A stretch of 64,000 bases of DNA from Saccharomonospora viridis DSM 43017 (GTDB taxonomy: Bacteria; Actinomycetota; Actinomycetes; Mycobacteriales; Pseudonocardiaceae). The translations under genes and the position numbers were made by a program. The stretch lies in NCBI RefSeq assembly GCF_000023865.1, contig NC_013159.1:1328001-1392000 (forward strand). The letters are read 5' to 3'. The notes under the pieces were generated by a model. The model made no database searches and was not told the DNA's origin. It worked only from the letters and a program-made list of their open reading frames with translations. Each line of letters opens with the position of its first letter. Position 1 is the stretch's first letter. Shown here piece by piece: positions 35,286 to 44,767 of the stretch.

Positions 35286-35307
35286 GTTAACGTTCCCGTT
35301 AACGTTC
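35286..35307 (-). promoter_or_regulatory. LacI-type operator pair, upstream
   Basis: Two direct copies of GTTAACGTTC at 35286-35295 and 35298-35307, each with the AACGTT core, 12 bases apart. They lie about 55-75 bases upstream of the -35 box and about 120 bases from the proximal operators, a distance that would allow DNA looping by a tetrameric or paired repressor. Confidence 0.65.
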
Positions 35308-35545
35308 ACTCCTGTCGGTTCGGCGACGTGGCTGGTTTCCTGAGGTTCTTGGGGTTCGAGGCATCCCGGGGGCTTCCGTGCCCAGCGCGTCGTCGGGTTC
35401 CGCGTGTTCCACCGTGTCTGGTTGTGTCTCGCTGTCGTGGGCATCGCGTACGGACACGACCGGCGCGGTCGCGGGCACATCGTCACATCCGTGCGCTCCG
35501 GTCGGGGGCGGCAACCGGCGCGATGGTCATCGAGAAGGAGAGCGC

Positions 35546-36724
35546 ATGCGTGTCAGACTCAAAGCCCTGCTTCTTTCCGCTATGGCGGCCGTGGCTTTCG
35601 TCACGGTTCCCACGGCCTCGGCCGCCGCGGCGCCCGAGGAGAGCAGAGCGTGCCGCGACGCACCCACTGTGCCGGTGACGACCACAGCGGTGTTCAACAA
35701 TCCCGCTGCCGGGGAGGCGACCGGTGTGGTGCAGCAGATCTGCTCCCTGGTGAAACAGGCCGAACCCGGATCGACCATCCGGTTGGCCCACTTCGTCATC
35801 TCCGGGGACTCCGGCGCGGACTTCGTCGAGGAGCTGATCGCCGCCCATCGCCGTGGGGTCGACGTTCAGGTCGTGCTCGACGGATGGCAGGTCGACAACC
35901 CGGCCGTGGAGGCATTGCGGGCCGAGATCGGCACCGATCCCTCACGGGATTCGTGGTTGCACGTGTGCGGTAACCGCTCACCCGAGGGCAACACCTCGTC
36001 CTGCATCGGCACCAAGGGACAGCACAACAAGTTCTACCTGTTCTCCCGCACCGGCGGACAGTCGAACGTCGTGGTGCAATCCTCGGCGAACTTCACGGAC
36101 CTGAACTCGTCGACGTACTGGAACAATGCGAGCACGATCGTCGGCAACCGTCGGTTGTTCGACGCGTACACGTCCTACTTCCAGGACCTGGCGACCGATC
36201 GACAGGACCCCGACTACTACCGCACCGTGACCACCGGCATGCGCGATGGCATGGTGAGGGCGCATTTCTTCCCGAGGGCGGAGGGTGACCACGTCGTCGA
36301 CTTCCTGTCCAAGGTCGGCTGCTCCGACGGCACCACCATCCGAATCGGAATGTCCGAATGGGATTCCTACCGAATCGGGATCGCCGAACGCCTTGTGGAA
36401 CTGGCCGATCAGGGCTGCGGGGTCCGCATCGTGCGGGGGCTCATGGACGAGGAGGTGTCCGAGTCGCTGACAGGACACCCGAACATCGCGATGCGTACGC
36501 TCGACGACTCGGACGCGCTGCCCGGCCGCATCCACTCGAAGTACCTCATCGTCGAGGGTGAGGTCGACGGTGACGACGACGCCCGCTGGGTACTCACCGG
36601 AAGTCCGAACTTCAACCACACCTCGTTGCGGCGCAACGACGAAGCGATGATCGAGACCAACCTGAGCTCGTTGTACGAGCAGTACCGGGACAACTTCGAA
36701 AAGATGTACGCCACGGCGAAGTGA
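35546..36724 (+). CDS. Secreted phospholipase D-like protein
   Basis: A 392-residue exported protein with a signal peptide (residues 1-28, cleavage near ASA-AAA). Two half-sites of the phospholipase D fold are visible: GQHNKFYLFS with SSANFTD about 25 residues later, and RIHSKYLIVEG with TGSPNFNHTS. His and Lys are present in both, but the Asp of the H-x-K-x(4)-D motif is Ser in the first and Glu in the second. It may hydrolyse phosphodiesters in phospholipid or nucleic acid outside the cell, or be a binding variant. ATG 35546 follows GAAGGAG. Confidence 0.82.
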   Translation: MRVRLKALLLSAMAAVAFVTVPTASAAAAPEESRACRDAPTVPVTTTAVFNNPAAGEATGVVQQICSLVKQAEPGSTIRLAHFVISGDSGADFVEELIAAHRRGVDVQVVLDGWQVDNPAVEALRAEIGTDPSRDSWLHVCGNRSPEGNTSSCIGTKGQHNKFYLFSRTGGQSNVVVQSSANFTDLNSSTYWNNASTIVGNRRLFDAYTSYFQDLATDRQDPDYYRTVTTGMRDGMVRAHFFPRAEGDHVVDFLSKVGCSDGTTIRIGMSEWDSYRIGIAERLVELADQGCGVRIVRGLMDEEVSESLTGHPNIAMRTLDDSDALPGRIHSKYLIVEGEVDGDDDARWVLTGSPNFNHTSLRRNDEAMIETNLSSLYEQYRDNFEKMYATAK

Positions 36725-36735
36725 CCACAGGACCC

Positions 36736-36770
36736 GACCGCGCGGTGCGGACGGACCCGACCGCGCGGTC
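36736..36770. terminator. Hairpin between convergent genes
   Basis: GACCGCGCGGT (36736-36746) pairs with ACCGCGCGGTC (36760-36770) across a 13-base loop. The same stretch is a 17-bp direct repeat (36730-36746 and 36753-36769). It lies 12 bases after the phospholipase D-like gene and before the convergent phosphatase, so a terminator role is likely despite no U-tract. Confidence 0.55.
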
Positions 36771-36822
36771 GTGCCGCGGGTTACAAAAGCCGTGGGGGAA
36801 GCGGGATCGAGACGGAATACCC

Positions 36823-37449
36823 CTACGCGGCCACGGCTCGGTGGTCGGGTGGGACGTTGTACTCGATCAGCGCCGCGGGATCGGTGCCGTTCCAACGGAC
36901 CGTGGTGACGGCGCAGTTCCGGAACACCGGGAACACCCGGCGATAGGAGCTCAAGGGAAGTCCAAGCAGTCGGCACAACAACAACCGGTGCGCGGTGGAG
37001 TGACCGACCACGAGCACCGTCTCGTTGGGATGTTCTCGCACGATGTCGGCGGCACAGGCGGCCATTCGCTCCGCGGCGTGAACGGGATCCTCGCCGCCGG
37101 GCAGGTGATTCGCCACCGGATCGGCCACGAAAGCCCTACGGGCCTCGGGGAACGCCTCGTCCATCTCCGCCCCGGTGAGCCCTTCCCCCCGGCCGAAGTC
37201 GAGCTCCACCAGCCGCTCGTCGATCCGCATCGACAGGCCGGTGGCCTTCGCGATGGGGGCCGCGGTGTCCCGTGCCCTGCTCAGCGGTGACACCCACAGC
37301 GCGTGCGGTGGGGATGTGGCGGCCCAGCGGGCGAAGGCTTCCGCCTGTCGATGGCCCCGCTCGGTCAGTGGTACGTCACTGCGGCCGGTGTAGCGGTTGT
37401 CGTGGTGCCAGATGGTCTCCCCGTGCCGGACGAGGATCAGATCGGTCAT
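36823..37449 (-). CDS. Histidine phosphatase family protein
   Basis: A 208-residue phosphoglycerate mutase-like phosphatase. The catalytic LVRHGET is at residues 6-12, followed by GRSDVPLTERGHRQAEAFA, SPLSRARDTA, and the second histidine in VVGHSTAHR. It is the last gene of a three-gene unit after two FGGY kinases; its ATG overlaps the second kinase stop by four bases. The context suggests action on the phosphorylated sugar made by the kinases, as phosphatase or mutase (inference). Confidence 0.85.
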   Translation of the reverse strand: MTDLILVRHGETIWHHDNRYTGRSDVPLTERGHRQAEAFARWAATSPPHALWVSPLSRARDTAAPIAKATGLSMRIDERLVELDFGRGEGLTGAEMDEAFPEARRAFVADPVANHLPGGEDPVHAAERMAACAADIVREHPNETVLVVGHSTAHRLLLCRLLGLPLSSYRRVFPVFRNCAVTTVRWNGTDPAALIEYNVPPDHRAVAA

Positions 37450-38936
37450 CGTGCGCTCCGTTTCCGTGCGTGCGTCGCGAGTTCATCGGGCAACCATCCC
37501 CGGCCGTGCAGGGCCTCGACCAACGTCAGATAGCCCTCGGTCAGGACGTCCCGAGCCGCTGGGTCGGGCTCGACGACCTCGGCGTCACGCACCAGGTCGC
37601 GGGCGGCCTCCGCCAGAGACGACTCGTGGGACCGTGCCAACAAAGCCATGCCGGCGGCCGGATCGGCGTCGCGGGGCACGCTGATCGGGCGGTCCAGGAC
37701 GGTCGCCCGCAGTCGGGTCCAATAGCGGTTGCGGGCGCCTCCGCCGGTGGTGGTCACCGTGCCGTCGGTGGGGGCGCCGAGCAGGTCGAGGTAGTCGAAG
37801 CACAGCCTTTCCACGAACGCGACACCGCGCAGCACCGCCGCGTAGGCGTCCACGTCGTCGGCCGGTTCGCCGAGGGTGAACCGGTGTGCCTCCGCCGCCA
37901 CGAACGGGAAACGTTCTCCCTTGGACACCAGGGGATAGGTGACGACAGTGCTTTGTGGACGTTCAGCGGCCAGCGTCGTGAGCCGGTCGAGGTCCGCCCC
38001 TGCGAAGAGTTCACTGAGGACACCGGCGCCCACGCTGGACGCGCCGCCCGGCAGCCAGTTTCCGCCGGGAGCGCGGTGGGAGTACACGACCCCGAGCGGG
38101 TCGCGCACCCTGAGGTCGGTGACACCCTTGAGCACCAGGGTGGTGCCGAGGACGCTGTTCCACGAGCCGACCGTGAGGGTGCCCGAGCCCAGCACCGACG
38201 CGCAGCCGTCGGTCATCCCCGCGATGATCGGCGTGCCCACGGGGATGCCCGTCAGCTCGGCGGCCTCGGGGCCGACCTCGCCGATCGGTGTGCCCGGTCG
38301 CACCACCTCGGGCAGCACCGCCTCGGGCACGTGCAACGCGGCGAGGACGTCCTCCGGCCAGCGTTCGTTGTCGAGGTCGTAGCCGGTCTTGAGGGCATGG
38401 CTGGAATCCGCCGCCGTGCGGCGGCCGGCGAGCAGACTCGTGAGGTAGTCGGCCTGGTGCAGCAGCCTGCCGGTGTCCGCCGCGGCGTGATGTTCGAGCA
38501 GCCACAGCAGTTTCGGCAACGCCCACGACGCCTGTGGTCGATAGCCCAGGCGACCCCAGAGTTCCTCGCCCGCCTCGACGGCCCGTCGTGCCTCGTCCTC
38601 CGCGCGGGCGTCGTCGTACATCAGCCCCGGCGTCAAGGGTTCGAGCCGGTCGTCGGCGAGCAGTATCGTGCCCGACGTCGCGCACAGCGCGAGCCCCCGC
38701 ACTGGCCGAGCGCCGACGCCCTCCATGGTTTGTGAACACGCCGCGATCAGAGCGGACCACCACTTGTCGGGGTCCTGCTCGTGGCGCCGCCCTTCGCGAA
38801 CACTGCGCAGGGGGTGCGATCCGCTCGCGACGGTGGTTCCGGTGTGGTCGGTCGCCACACAGCGCACGCTCTGGGTGCCGACGTCGAGACCAAGCCACAC
38901 GGGGGCGCTGATCGTGTTGTCCGTACTGGGTGCCAT
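37446..38936 (-). CDS. FGGY-family carbohydrate kinase, ribulokinase-like
   Basis: A 496-residue sugar kinase. The ATPase N-lobe starts WLGLDVGTQSVRCVATDHTG; ALCATSGTILLADDRLEPL and LMYDDARAEDEA resemble D-ribulose kinases of the FGGY family; the C-lobe shows TTTGGGARNRYW. It phosphorylates a ketose or polyol with ATP. The ATG at 38936 is preceded by AGGAAG; a GTG at 38969 that overlaps the upstream kinase stop is an alternative. Substrate unknown; ribulose or a related pentulose is the best guess. Confidence 0.82.
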   Translation of the reverse strand: MAPSTDNTISAPVWLGLDVGTQSVRCVATDHTGTTVASGSHPLRSVREGRRHEQDPDKWWSALIAACSQTMEGVGARPVRGLALCATSGTILLADDRLEPLTPGLMYDDARAEDEARRAVEAGEELWGRLGYRPQASWALPKLLWLLEHHAAADTGRLLHQADYLTSLLAGRRTAADSSHALKTGYDLDNERWPEDVLAALHVPEAVLPEVVRPGTPIGEVGPEAAELTGIPVGTPIIAGMTDGCASVLGSGTLTVGSWNSVLGTTLVLKGVTDLRVRDPLGVVYSHRAPGGNWLPGGASSVGAGVLSELFAGADLDRLTTLAAERPQSTVVTYPLVSKGERFPFVAAEAHRFTLGEPADDVDAYAAVLRGVAFVERLCFDYLDLLGAPTDGTVTTTGGGARNRYWTRLRATVLDRPISVPRDADPAAGMALLARSHESSLAEAARDLVRDAEVVEPDPAARDVLTEGYLTLVEALHGRGWLPDELATHARKRSAR

Positions 38937-38965
38937 GCCGGGTCTTCCTGTTGTCGCCTGCCTCG

Positions 38966-40444
38966 TCACTGGGTCGTGTCGCGGTGCCAGCCTCGTGCGG
39001 AGATCCCCCGAAGGTCGCGGAACCGCGCGTAGACCTCGTGATAGCGCTGCACGCGCTCGGGATCGGGATCGTACGTGCGTTCAGTGTGGACGTAGCGTCG
39101 AGCGGCGGTGGTGATGTCCGGCTCGACACCGGTGGCGACGAGGCCGGTGAGGAAAGCGCCCTTCGCCCCCGCTTCGGCGTCGGCGGGACGCACCACGGGA
39201 ACTCCGACGACATCGGCGATGATCTCGCACCAGAGGGAGCTGTTCGTGCCGCCGCCACACAGCCGCAGTTCCGTGGCGTCGACGTCCGCGGCCAGCACAC
39301 AGTCCTTGATCACCATGGTGAGGCCTTCGAAGACGGCTCTGGCCACGGCGTCGCGGCCGTGTTCGAGGCTCAATCCCCAGAACGTCCCCCTGGCCTTGGT
39401 GTCGAGGAAGGGGACGCGTTCCCCGGCGGGGGAGAGATAGGGCAGGAAAGTCAACCCATCCGCCCCGGGCGGAGCCTGTTCGGCCAGTGCGCTGAGCTCG
39501 CTCGGGTGCCGCAGATCGAGCAGTTCGGTCGCCCAGCCGAGCACTTCGGTGCCCGCGAGCGTCGGGAAGGCCCGCAGCAGGTCGGAAGCGGAGTCGAGCA
39601 CGAGGGTCAATCCGGCCGGGGAGCCCGAGGTGTCCACTTCGGGCTGGACCACGTTCGTGCACAGCGTCGTGCCGAGGATGGTGCACGCCTGCCCGGCCGT
39701 GGTGGTGCCGGTCCCACGGGCCGTGGCGGCCACGTCGTAGGGGGCGAGCACCACCGGGGTCCCCTCGGGAAGCCCCAGCTCGCCCGCCGCGTGTGCGGTG
39801 AGGGGGGCCGATCGGTCGGCGCCGTCGAGGATGGGGGGCAGGAGACGCTCCGCCCATTCGAGGTCGAACAGCGACAACAGCTCCGGCGAGTACGTCCGGG
39901 AACGAGGGTCGAGCAGTGGCACCGAGGCGTCGGAGTGGTCGACACCCACCACACCGGTGAGCCGAAAGAAAAGCCATCCGCCACAGGTCAGGGCGGTGGC
40001 CGAGGTGGCGAGTCGTTCCGGGTCATGGGCACGCAACCAGGTGAGCACCGCGTGTGGCAGGCCCGCGAAGCCCACCGAACCGTTGATCCGGAACGCCGAT
40101 TCCACCACTCCGTCGCGCAGCCAGGCGTCCACCTGCGGGGCGGCTCGTCCATCGGACCACAGCACGGCGGGACCCGTCGGTTCCCCGCGGTCGTCGACCA
40201 GCCAACAACCGTCGCCCTGCGCGGTCAGTGCGAGGAACCGGACGTCGTCCGGTGCGCTGGGGAGCACCTCGTTGACCGCTGCGACCACCGCGCGCCACAC
40301 CGCCGTCATGTCCTGTTCGGCCCATCCGGGGTGAGGTCTGCGGACTTCGGTGGCGTGCCGGGCCACCGCGACCTCGCGACCGGACTCGTCGAAGACGACG
40401 GCCTTGATCAGCGAGGTTCCGGCGTCGACCGCGATCGCCGACAT
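38966..40444 (-). CDS. FGGY-family carbohydrate kinase, erythritol/xylulose kinase-like
   Basis: A 492-residue FGGY kinase: SAIAVDAGTSLIKAVVFDESG at the N-terminus, LALTAQGDGCWLVD, and GGGTNSSLWCEIIADVVGVPV with AGAKGAFLTG in the C-lobe. The DAGTSLIKAVVFD start resembles erythritol and xylulose kinases. ATG 40444 has GAGGAGG upstream. It is first in the operon and divergent from a DeoR regulator. Two different FGGY kinases in one operon imply two substrates or successive phosphorylation steps. Confidence 0.83.
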   Translation of the reverse strand: MSAIAVDAGTSLIKAVVFDESGREVAVARHATEVRRPHPGWAEQDMTAVWRAVVAAVNEVLPSAPDDVRFLALTAQGDGCWLVDDRGEPTGPAVLWSDGRAAPQVDAWLRDGVVESAFRINGSVGFAGLPHAVLTWLRAHDPERLATSATALTCGGWLFFRLTGVVGVDHSDASVPLLDPRSRTYSPELLSLFDLEWAERLLPPILDGADRSAPLTAHAAGELGLPEGTPVVLAPYDVAATARGTGTTTAGQACTILGTTLCTNVVQPEVDTSGSPAGLTLVLDSASDLLRAFPTLAGTEVLGWATELLDLRHPSELSALAEQAPPGADGLTFLPYLSPAGERVPFLDTKARGTFWGLSLEHGRDAVARAVFEGLTMVIKDCVLAADVDATELRLCGGGTNSSLWCEIIADVVGVPVVRPADAEAGAKGAFLTGLVATGVEPDITTAARRYVHTERTYDPDPERVQRYHEVYARFRDLRGISARGWHRDTTQ

Positions 40445-40523
40445 CCAGCCTCCTCGTACGAACGGTCTCGGGGGACTCCAGCACAACCCGCAACCCCGCC
40501 CCGGACAAGGGCGGCGAGCCGAA

Positions 40524-40645
40524 CTCACAGCGTTTCTGTGCGCTTCCCTGTGAAATATGTCCGGTAAAGACCGCTGTTTTCCCTGGTAGAGTGGCTTGTC
40601 AGTCACTTGGCCCGGCCAGGACTTCACATTTTTTCACAGCTTCGG
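40524..40645. promoter_or_regulatory. Repeated CTGTGAAA motifs, candidate DeoR operators
   Basis: The divergent region between the kinase operon and the DeoR gene contains CCTGTGAAATATG (40548-40560) and, in inverted orientation, TCACATTTTTTCACAGC (40623-40639), plus a nearby CACAG/CTGTG pair (40527-40540). Shared CTGTGAAA elements spaced by about 80 bases are typical of operators that control both directions. The assignment to this DeoR protein is by position. Confidence 0.5.
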
Positions 40646-40691
40646 CGGCCGTCCTCGGTCGCCGGTACCGGTCGTGAGGGGCAAGGACGGT

Positions 40692-41471
40692 ATGAACAGT
40701 GCGATCCGGGCGCAGCGGCGTGCGCTCATCCGGGAACGGGTACGCGCCGACGGTTTCGTGCGTGCCTCCGCCCTCGCCGAGGAATTCGGTGTGAGCGTGA
40801 TGACCATCCACCGAGACCTGGACGCGCTTCAGGCCCAGGGGTGGCTGGCGCGGGTACGCGGAGGCGCGACGTCGGTGCCGTCGACGACGTTCCACGGTGA
40901 CATCGCCCAACGCAAAGCGGCGATGGCCCCCGCGAAACGGGCGTTGGCCCGCGCTGCCGCGAGCCTCGTCCGCCCGGGGGACACGGTGATGCTCGATGAG
41001 AGCACCACCTGCCTGTACCTCGCCGAACGGTTCGCCGAGCGCGCGCCGTTGACCGTCATCACCTACTTCCAACCCGTGATGACGATGTTGGCGGGGGTCC
41101 CCGGGATCACGCTGATCGCGCTCGGTGGCGAGTACTTCCCCGCCTACGACGCCTTTCTCGGGCTCTACACGGCCGAGGGGGTGGCCAAGGTCAGGGCTGA
41201 CACCCTGTTCATGTCCACCACGGCCATCGCGCGCAACCGTTGCTACCACCATTCGCAGGCCACCGTGCAGGTCAAACGCGCGATGATGACGTCGGCCTCG
41301 CGACGTGTCCTGATGGTCGACCACACCAAGTTCACCCGCCAGGGCCTCTACGCCTTGGCGCCGCTGACCGATTTCGACCTGGTGTTGGTGGACGAGGGTC
41401 TTCCGGTCGCCGAACAGCGGCGAATCCGCGACAGCGGTGCCACGTTGACCGTCGTGCCGTTGCGGGCGTAA
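40692..41471 (+). CDS. DeoR-family transcriptional regulator
   Basis: A 259-residue DeoR-type regulator. The helix-turn-helix is RERVRADGFVRASALAEEFGVSVMTIHRDLDALQAQGWL (residues 12-50), the family signature RVRGGA follows, and the C-terminal DeoRC sugar-phosphate sensor includes VMLDESTTCLYLAERF, LGGEYFP and VKRAMMTSASRRVLMVDHTKFTRQG. It is divergent from the FGGY kinase operon and probably represses it, with a phosphorylated sugar as inducer. The ATG at 40692 follows AAGGACGG. Confidence 0.86.
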   Translation: MNSAIRAQRRALIRERVRADGFVRASALAEEFGVSVMTIHRDLDALQAQGWLARVRGGATSVPSTTFHGDIAQRKAAMAPAKRALARAAASLVRPGDTVMLDESTTCLYLAERFAERAPLTVITYFQPVMTMLAGVPGITLIALGGEYFPAYDAFLGLYTAEGVAKVRADTLFMSTTAIARNRCYHHSQATVQVKRAMMTSASRRVLMVDHTKFTRQGLYALAPLTDFDLVLVDEGLPVAEQRRIRDSGATLTVVPLRA

Positions 41472-41857
41472 TAGCCTGGCCACACCGAGTAGTGCGCGTC
41501 AACAGTCTCGCGGCTTTCATCACCGTTGGCGAAGTGTGGTGGACTCGACACGGGTCGGTGGGTAACGTCGGAAGCCGACAACCGAGACAACTGAACCGCA
41601 CAATCGGATATCGCGGCCGATGGAGCCGAAGCGGGAGAGTCCCCGTGAACTCGACGGGGCACCGAAGGAGCAAATTCCCCACAATCTCTCAGGTACAGCC
41701 ACCGCTTTCGGCGAGGCCACTCTGGAAAGCAGGCGACGAGCCTCACCCAAGGTGTAAGCCGTGCGTCACGCGCGGTGAAACTCTCAGGTGCCCATGACAG
41801 AGGGGGAGTTCCGAGTACGGGGCGGGTATGCCTCGGTCACAGTGAGAAGGAGCTCCC
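41472..41857 (+). other. gcvP leader region
   Basis: 386 bases between the DeoR gene and gcvP. The second half is the tandem glycine riboswitch. The first half (41472-41628) should hold the promoter; I see no convincing -35/-10 pair. GAAGGAG at 41844-41851 is the gcvP ribosome site. Confidence 0.5.
41629..41815 (+). ncRNA. Tandem glycine riboswitch
   Basis: Two consecutive glycine aptamers lie upstream of gcvP. The first spans about 41631-41700 with GCGGGAGAGT, the ACCGAAGGAGCAA block (41661-41673) and ATCTCTCAGGTAC (41683-41695). The second spans about 41718-41810 with CACTCTGGAAAGC, ACCCAAGGTGTAAGCC and AACTCTCAGGTGCCCATGAC. These blocks are the conserved core of the gcvT-type riboswitch, which turns on glycine cleavage genes when glycine is high. 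The expression platform between 41810 and the ribosome site at 41844 is short; translation control is plausible. Confidence 0.92.
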
Positions 41858-44767
41858 ATGTCCGTGTCATCCGCATCGTCCGCCTCCTCCAACCCCACTG
41901 AACCGACGGCGACGTCCTTCTCGGCGTCCTTCTCGGCCCGACACATCGGCCCGAGGCCTTCCGAGCAGGCCAAGATGGTGGCCGAGTGCGGGTTCGACAG
42001 TCTGGACGCGCTCGTCGCGGCCGCCGTGCCCAGTGCCATCCGCAGTCAGGACGAGCTGCGGCTTCCCCCTCCGGTGTCCGAGCGTCAGGCCATCGCCGAA
42101 CTGCGGGAATTGGCCCGGAAGAACCGGCCCATGACCCAGATGATCGGCCTCGGCTACTACGACACCGTCACCCCCGCCGTGATCCGCCGCAACGTGCTGG
42201 AGAACCCGGCCTGGTACACCGCGTACACGCCGTACCAGCCGGAGATCTCACAGGGGCGGTTGGAGGCGTTGCTGAACTTCCAGACGATGGTCTCCGACCT
42301 CACCGGGCTGACCACGGCGAACGCGTCCCTGCTCGACGAGGGCACCGCCGTCGCGGAGGCCATGATGCTCATGCGCCGGGTGTCCAAGGCGACCTCGCGC
42401 ACGCTCGTGGTGGACGCCGAATGCCTGCCGCAGACCATCGCGGTGGTGCGGACACGTGCCCAGCAGGTGGGTATCGACGTCGACGTCCGGGACCTGTCGC
42501 GGGGGCTGCCGGAGGAGTTCTTCGGCGTCGTCGTGCAGTACCCGGGTGTGTCGGGCGTGCTGCGACAGCCGGACTTCTACCACCGGATCGGTGAGGCGGC
42601 GAAGGCCGCCAAGGCGCTGTACTGCATGGCGGCCGACCTGCTCGCCCTCACCCTGCTCACCCCACCCGGTGAGTTCGGGGCCGACGTCGCCGCGGGCACC
42701 ACCCAACGATTCGGGGTACCGCTGGGCTACGGCGGCCCGCACGCGGGATACCTCGCCGTGCGGTCGGGGCTGGAGCGTTCGTTGCCAGGCAGGCTCGTCG
42801 GTGTCTCCATCGACGCGGCGGGCGCGCCCGCGTATCGACTCGCGCTGCAGACCCGGGAACAGCACATCCGTCGGGAGAAGGCCACCAGCAACATCTGCAC
42901 GGCCCAGGTGCTGTTGGCGGTGATGGCGGCGATGTACGCCGTGTACCACGGCCCCGACGGACTCCGCGGAATCGCCGAGCGCGTGCACGGACACGCCGCC
43001 ACGTTGGCCGCCGCGTTGCGGGCCGGGGGCGTCGACGTGGTGCACGAGCACTTCTTCGACACCGTGCTGGCCCGCGTGCCGGGACGCGCCGACGCGGTGC
43101 TGGCCGCCGCGCGGGACGCGGGCATCAACCTCGGCAGGGTCGACGCCGACCACGTGCGGGTGGCGTGTGACGAGGTGACCACGCCGGAGGTGGTGGACGC
43201 GGTGCTCGGCGCGTTCGGGATCGAGGCCACATCCGAGTCCCGGATCCGGTCCGCCCTGCCCGAGGGGTTGCAGCGGACGAGCGAGTACCTCACCCACGAG
43301 GTGTTCCACACCTACCGGTCGGAGACGGCGATGCTGCGGTACCTGCGCAAGCTCGCCGACTTCGACTACGCCCTCGACCGGGGCATGATCCCGCTCGGGT
43401 CGTGCACCATGAAGCTCAACGCCACCACGGAGATGGAACCCATCACGTGGCCCGAGTTCACGAACATCCACCCGTTCGCGCCCGCCGAGGACGCCGCAGG
43501 CTATCGGGAACTCATCGACCAGTTGTCCCGCTGGCTGGCGGAGGTCACCGGCTACGACAGCGTGTCGCTGCAACCCAACGCGGGCAGTCAGGGCGAGTTG
43601 GCGGGGTTGTTGGCCATCCGGGCCTATCACCGGGCCAACGGACAACCCGAACGGGACGTGTGCCTGATCCCGTCGTCGGCGCACGGCACCAACGCCGCCT
43701 CCGCCGTGCTCGCCGGAATGCGGGTCGTGGTGGTCGCGTGCACCTCCAACGGTGACGTGGACCTCGACGATCTGCGCAAGAAGGTCGACGCCCATCGCGA
43801 CACCCTCGCCGCCATCATGGTCACCTATCCGTCCACGCACGGCGTGTACGAGACCGGGATCGCCGAACTGGCCGAGATCGTGCACGAGGCGGGTGGGCAG
43901 GTCTACGTCGACGGCGCCAACCTCAACGCGCTGCTCGGGATCGCCAAACCGGGCGAGTTCGGTGGCGACGTCTCGCACCTCAACCTGCACAAGACGTTCT
44001 GCATCCCCCACGGCGGTGGCGGGCCCGGGGTGGGCCCGGTCGCGGCGCGCGCCCACCTGGCCCCCTACCTGCCGAACCACCCGCTGGTCCCGGACGCGGG
44101 GCCGGAGACGGGGATCGGTCCGATCGCGGCGGCTCCGTTCGGCTCGGCGTCGATCCTGCCGATCTCCTGGGCGTACGTGCGCATGATGGGCTCGGCCGGG
44201 CTCACCGAGGCCACCAAGGTCGCGGTGCTGAACGCCAACTACGTCGCCGCGCGGCTCGCCCCGCACTATCCGGTGCTCTACACCGGCCAGAACGGACTCG
44301 TCGCGCACGAGTGCATCCTCGACCTGCGCGAGTTGACCAAACAGACCGGCGTCACCGTGGAGGACGTGGCCAAGCGGCTCATCGACTACGGCTTCCACGC
44401 CCCCACCATGTCGTTCCCGGTGGCGGGCACGCTCATGGTCGAACCCACCGAGAGCGAGGACCTCGCCGAACTCGACCGGTTCTGCGAGGCGATGATCGCC
44501 ATCCGTCGGGAGATCGACGAGGTCGCCGCCGGGACGTGGTCCGTGGAGGACAGCCCGCTGCGCAACGCGCCGCACACCGCCGAACAGCTCACCGGGGAGT
44601 GGTCGCTGCCGTACGACCGGCGCACCGCCGTGTACCCCGGCCGGACCACACCGCAGGGCAAGTACTGGTCGCCGGTGCGGCGGGTCGAAAGCGCCTACGG
44701 TGACCGCAACCTGGTCTGTTCCTGCCCGCCTGTCTCCTCCTACGAAAGCGCAGGTGCCTCGTCGTGA
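41858..44767 (+). CDS. gcvP: Glycine dehydrogenase (decarboxylating), P-protein
   Basis: A 969-residue full-length P-protein of the glycine cleavage system, which decarboxylates glycine and loads the aminomethyl group on GcvH lipoate. The PLP lysine is K712 in [30 protein letters not shown] marks the family N-terminus, preceded by about 25 Ser/Thr/Ala-rich residues that look disordered. The stop overlaps the gcvT GTG. Controlled by the glycine riboswitch upstream. Confidence 0.95.
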   Translation: MSVSSASSASSNPTEPTATSFSASFSARHIGPRPSEQAKMVAECGFDSLDALVAAAVPSAIRSQDELRLPPPVSERQAIAELRELARKNRPMTQMIGLGYYDTVTPAVIRRNVLENPAWYTAYTPYQPEISQGRLEALLNFQTMVSDLTGLTTANASLLDEGTAVAEAMMLMRRVSKATSRTLVVDAECLPQTIAVVRTRAQQVGIDVDVRDLSRGLPEEFFGVVVQYPGVSGVLRQPDFYHRIGEAAKAAKALYCMAADLLALTLLTPPGEFGADVAAGTTQRFGVPLGYGGPHAGYLAVRSGLERSLPGRLVGVSIDAAGAPAYRLALQTREQHIRREKATSNICTAQVLLAVMAAMYAVYHGPDGLRGIAERVHGHAATLAAALRAGGVDVVHEHFFDTVLARVPGRADAVLAAARDAGINLGRVDADHVRVACDEVTTPEVVDAVLGAFGIEATSESRIRSALPEGLQRTSEYLTHEVFHTYRSETAMLRYLRKLADFDYALDRGMIPLGSCTMKLNATTEMEPITWPEFTNIHPFAPAEDAAGYRELIDQLSRWLAEVTGYDSVSLQPNAGSQGELAGLLAIRAYHRANGQPERDVCLIPSSAHGTNAASAVLAGMRVVVVACTSNGDVDLDDLRKKVDAHRDTLAAIMVTYPSTHGVYETGIAELAEIVHEAGGQVYVDGANLNALLGIAKPGEFGGDVSHLNLHKTFCIPHGGGGPGVGPVAARAHLAPYLPNHPLVPDAGPETGIGPIAAAPFGSASILPISWAYVRMMGSAGLTEATKVAVLNANYVAARLAPHYPVLYTGQNGLVAHECILDLRELTKQTGVTVEDVAKRLIDYGFHAPTMSFPVAGTLMVEPTESEDLAELDRFCEAMIAIRREIDEVAAGTWSVEDSPLRNAPHTAEQLTGEWSLPYDRRTAVYPGRTTPQGKYWSPVRRVESAYGDRNLVCSCPPVSSYESAGASS

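Larger units (their letters stand above)
35122..35545. other. Divergent intergenic region
   Basis: 424 bases between the ABC operon and the phospholipase D-like gene. It holds the promoter and both operator pairs described separately, and on the plus side a GAAGGAG ribosome site at 35534-35540. In-frame upstream residues before the ATG at 35546 are not part of a signal peptide and are treated as non-coding. Confidence 0.55.
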
